Positions 59,971 to 64,000 of a DNA stretch of 64,000 nucleotides are shown one piece after another. Each line of letters starts with the position of its first letter. Positions within the stretch are counted from its first letter, which is position 1. Source of the DNA: Stratiolaelaps scimitus (Eukaryota > Arthropoda > Arachnida > Mesostigmata > Laelapidae). The notes below the pieces were generated by a model that did no database searches, was not told the DNA's origin, and was given only the letters and a program-made list of their open reading frames with translations. A program made the translations under genes and the position numbers. The stretch covers positions 13,195,001 to 13,259,000 of the forward strand of contig JABWDB010000005.1 in the NCBI GenBank assembly GCA_019614645.1, read 5' to 3'.

Positions 59971-62900
59971 GTGTTATTAGACCCATGATGAAAGCGGCAT
60001 GATTGCAATTCTATTAAGTAGATTAGCTCATTTCAGCCAACCGGACAGCTGGACAGAAAACGAATTTGAAAATCAGCTCGATCGAGTGATTATAGCTATG
60101 GCGCTTTTGTTCGTAGGCGAATTGTAAAAATACACTTATTTTCTGGTTCAGCTGTTGCATCTATCAAGCTTCATCGGTCTCCTCTAGCGGGCCTTTTGCC
60201 ACTTGAATCCGAATACTGTTTTAGCTTAAAATAAGGGTTAGACGGACAATATGTCCGAGTGAAATCTACACGATATATAATAATGCAATACTTGTGCGAC
60301 GTAAGCTGCAGTAATTCACACGGAAGTCAGTCACGTACGAGCCGGGAGGTGATGACTACTCGCGCTTAGAGCAATCGTCAATCGATCTCTCGAGTATTTC
60401 AGAAATCAAGTTATCGTCCACATTGTCGTTGAAATTTCAGAGAGAGAGAAAGACTTGTTTGATTCTTCTATCGAAGATCTTCACGGTAGGCGTTCTTCGA
60501 TGCGATCTATAGTCTTCTTATACAACAATAGCATTATTATTATTATTATTATTATGAAGTGTTGATCGAGTTATCAAGGATGTGATTGCCAGCAATGCTA
60601 CATGATATGGGATTTTTCATTATTATACATTTCGTATGCCTGTGGCAGATGCCTGTTATTGTATCGTATATTGTAGGTTATCCCACGAGCGGGGATAGAA
60701 ATCTGAATTTGCAATGAGACTGCCGTATCAGCCTTGGGGAAGCATAAACTAACCCATACACGCCACTAAAAATCCGCATTTACAAGTGCCGATTAAAGGA
60801 CTCGATTCTACTCTACAAATTTTCGTATATATTTCGCATATATTGTTTTGTTGTGTACTTGGATCATGACCTGACGTGTACCGATTATGCTGCCGTTGAA
60901 TGTACGTAGGTCATAGATTCGGCCCATCGAAAAATGGAAAATGTAGAGCACGGCATTTTATATAGTCAGCAATTTTATACGTGCCCCGTATTGAAGTACG
61001 CGTGTCCGCATGTCTTACTTTGCGTTTAGCCTGTTTTGTATCAGGGCTGTTTAACTGACCCCGGCCGCTTGCCCGATGCTCTTGCTACGTGCGATGTGAT
61101 TTTCCACAACTATATATGTATACAGTAGATATTCCACAACTATATGTATATATAATAGATATCTACCACATCCCCCTGTCGAGTCTCGTCAGTTTCTTCA
61201 TTTTTCACGGTATAATGAATTCTCTTCCGGTTTCACCTGGTAACGATATCCGACCTCACTTGCCGAGAGCGCCGCGTCATCCATACGCAGAGATCAATAT
61301 GGTTGAGCAATTACACGTATGGTTAGGCATAGCATGTAGCATGTAGATTTCTTTTGTTTCTTCCGAATTTGTATTGCTGAATATTCCCGGAGTATACAAT
61401 GCGTATGATTGTCAGCTAGTTTTTTGCTAGCAGTCGATACGGTCTCGCTTCGAGCGGGCATATAGCATTTGATATTCGAGAGTGGTAGCGAGAGAAGAAG
61501 GGTATCAACCTCATGCTCAATGGCATGGTCCAAGAGGCGCGGAGTGACTCACAACGATCGCCAACGATGCGGATTGCTCACAATGGCCGAATATTGCCAC
61601 CGGGGTCTGTGTGTCGAATGTTCAAATGTCTGTGTGTACAAATGTCCCCTGCCGTTCGTCGTAACCAGCGGGTGCAACGCCCAACCTGTCGCAGACTAAC
61701 GGTGTTACACACACACACCGTGGGCATGGGATGGGCCCAGGCCCAAGGGATGTCATGGTAACGTAAATCAACAGGCCACAGTCAAAGAAGGCAGCATCAT
61801 CAGCACCGAAGGTCGTGGTCATTAGGGAACTATTCGTCGTGATCAATCTGCAGTTTCGGCTGCTGCGGGCTCTCCTGTTGCCGTTTGTGTGTGAGCCCGG
61901 ATACTCTGGCAAACCAAACTAATACCTTGAATTTTGTTTGCTAGAAGCCGAATAGGAAGTTGTAACTTCTGACTGGATACGATTGCCTGCTATAGACGAG
62001 TCTCGAGCAAAGCTATGGTAGGCCTCTGTTGGAGAGTCTATCACATGATCTCTATTTTAAGAGGACGCTGCGCGCATCTGGACGTCGATTTGATTCGCTC
62101 GAAATGGTCAATTATTTACAATAGACATTCGAGCAGAGACCGGTATAAGAAGTCCGATCGCGTACGGGTCTAGAATTAGAAGCTGACTATAACCGAGGCA
62201 AACATTGTTGTTATCATAATAATGATGATAGTAGTAGTAAAAATAATAATAATAATGATTATTATAATATTGTCATTAAGACCGGTGCAGCTGACCTATT
62301 CTACCAGCATCGTTCGTGGTCAATTCGAATCGTTTTCGAACTGAACAGCACCATTTACGTTGCCGCGCCAGAATCGCCGTCATTGTCGTATCACTTAAGT
62401 CCCTCTGGACAAAACCACCCCGTCCGTGCTCAATCATAAATTGGCGGATGTGACGCCAACCTCTCGGGGTACAGTTGCAACGCTACAGCCGTGTCATGTA
62501 GCGTGATAAGCATCACGCACTTCTTAAATCTCCAACGATAGCTTCATTTCATTTTAACGCGCACAAACAACACTGACCGGACCGATTGATAGATAGTGGA
62601 CGAGAATGTACGAACGCACCGTTGTGTTTCGTTGCGATATTTGCGTTTGCTACACGAACGCGTTGAGTTCAACGAGCAACCTGACACTGGGCGCTACCAC
62701 CAGCAGCGGACCGAGCTTTCTTTATCCATCTATAGACGGAGAGGGCAGAGCGAGACTGCATACAGCAGCGGGTGTAATCTTTCTCGCCGATTTGATTTTT
62801 TTTCGACTCTTCACTTACAATATTTTGTCTCTTGTTCGTTGTGACGGTTGGTGTTCACTGTAAAGCTGCCCATTCACCTTTAATCTCGACTTTGTTTTTG

Positions 62901-63270
62901 TCATATTTAGATTCTAGATCTCTCAACCTCCTCGAACTCTCAAATATATATATATATATATATATATATTGGGAACTCGTATGCAGCGTCAATGGAAAAT
63001 ATCCGTTAGGGACTTTTATGGCATACATCGACGCACAACGAGCAGTTATTGTAGTGGTTACGAGAAACACAGTAAGGGATGTGTTTGCTATATATATATA
63101 TATATATACAACCCACAAACAAATGTGTATCAATTTGCCTCAACAATATCTTTTAGGTGGCCTGCTGGCGCGATTTGTTTGTTTCTTTCAGTTGTTGTTG
63201 TTGTTGTTGTTATTCCAGCTTCTGTTTCTGTCACAGCCGTTTTTCCCACTAGCTTTCCTCAAAGGACATC

Positions 63271-63305
<35 letters not shown>

Positions 63306-63739
63306 TACGACACACACACGAACACTGTTTCTGCTGAACCATGATTCGTCCTCTCCGGGGTTCTTCTCAAGCCTGATTCCCTCCTGTCGTCGATTTCCCC
63401 AAAACTTTATTGTTGCTGTTGTTGCTGTGCCCCAGCAAATTGTACTGATGGGCGACCTCCACGAGAGAGAGGACGATGTTGCGGGTGGTTCTTCCAGTGG
63501 CTATTGCCACAGCCGCCTGCGATAGATGACGAGTCCGCTATTGTCCGGCAGCAGCAGCAGGCACCGAACAGCCGTTGTTGCAGCTACTTCAGCTTTGGCT
63601 GCTGAGGGTTCTTGTTGCTACGATGGCGGAGCCGCGACTGCTGGAAACGATCGGCTGACTGGTACTTAACCGTTTTCAGTGTCCACTGCTGCCTGCGTAC
63701 CGCAACAATAAGCGGTGATGCGGCTTGCTGTCTCCGACT

Positions 63740-63747
<8 letters not shown>

Positions 63748-63781
<34 letters not shown>
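63748..63781. repeat. (AT)n microsatellite
   Basis: A 34-bp AT run, flanked by CATA and TATG motifs, in the spen first intron. A similar 33-bp run lies at 63271-63303. Confidence 0.9.
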
Positions 63782-63787
<6 letters not shown>

Positions 63788-64000
63788 TATGTATATGTGA
63801 TGTATGTTGTTGTTTCTTCTGCCGACCAGCCGTTGACTCCCGCTCTTCCTGCTGCAGATGCAGCAGTTGAATCAGCGACGCTGTCTATCCCTATAATGTT
63901 TATGCAGGTAGGCACCTATCAAAATGCTAGTAGCGTGTTGTATGTATATATTATTATTATTGTATATGATCGCTACAGGAACAGCAACAGCGCTGCTCTT

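Larger units (their letters stand above)
57972..64000 (+). other. First intron of spen, continuing past the window
   Basis: No continuation of RRM1 (the YGRV-like strand after FKR) was found in any frame to the end of the window, so this is intron. It contains (ATT)n runs near 57319-57342 (just upstream), 59939-59970 and 60534-60555, (TTG)n near 63190-63210 and AT runs near 62944-62968, 63271-63303 and 63748-63781. Short open frames here are mostly microsatellite-encoded. Long first introns often carry enhancers, but none can be identified by eye. Confidence 0.6.

Overview
The window is eukaryotic, nuclear and animal. It holds a few intron-rich genes with GT-AG introns of about 0.1-1 kb, embedded in long non-coding stretches full of (AT)n, (GA/CT)n, (CAG)n and (ATT)n microsatellites and short dispersed repeats. 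An arthropod is the best fit: the BTB protein has the QFCLKWNNH opening typical of the arthropod Lola/Bab/Broad group, and the other genes are conserved metazoan ones. The compact introns would suit a mite or another small-genome arthropod, but the species cannot be fixed from sequence alone. I see no bacterial genes, operons, CRISPR arrays or complete rRNA genes.

Layout. 1-19.5 kb: no gene recognised; microsatellites, short interspersed repeats and hairpins. 19,499-30,719 (minus): a complete DDB1 gene in 19 coding exons, which I joined exon by exon into an uninterrupted frame of 1208 codons. 31.95-34.6 kb (minus): coding-like but frame-broken sequence, probably a decayed or mis-assembled gene. 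35,691-37,125 (plus): a complete four-exon MOSMO (modulator of Smoothened) gene of 168 codons. 37.2-42.7 kb: intergenic and BTB upstream sequence. 42,734-44,024 (plus): the first two coding exons of a BTB/POZ nuclear factor; its 3' exons are not placed. 44.8-52 kb: no confident gene; SINE-like repeats and a probable mariner transposase remnant. 52.2-57.9 kb: G+C-rich, triplet-repeat-rich sequence with a long (CT)n tract, probably the promoter and 5' UTR of the next gene. 57,889-57,971 (plus): the first coding exon of a split ends (spen/SPEN) orthologue, with its first intron filling the rest of the window.

The genes do not form one pathway. DDB1 is the adaptor of CUL4 ubiquitin ligases, MOSMO lowers Smoothened levels in Hedgehog signalling, and the BTB protein and Spen are nuclear regulators. 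The most unusual features are repeats: two tRNA-derived SINE-like families (one with AATAAA motifs and a CTTTACC tail, with fragments close to DDB1 splice sites), a nearly perfect 36-bp-arm hairpin in a DDB1 intron, a second long hairpin at 3.1 kb, and an imperfect tandem duplication inside DDB1 intron 9. No clearly new multi-gene system was found.
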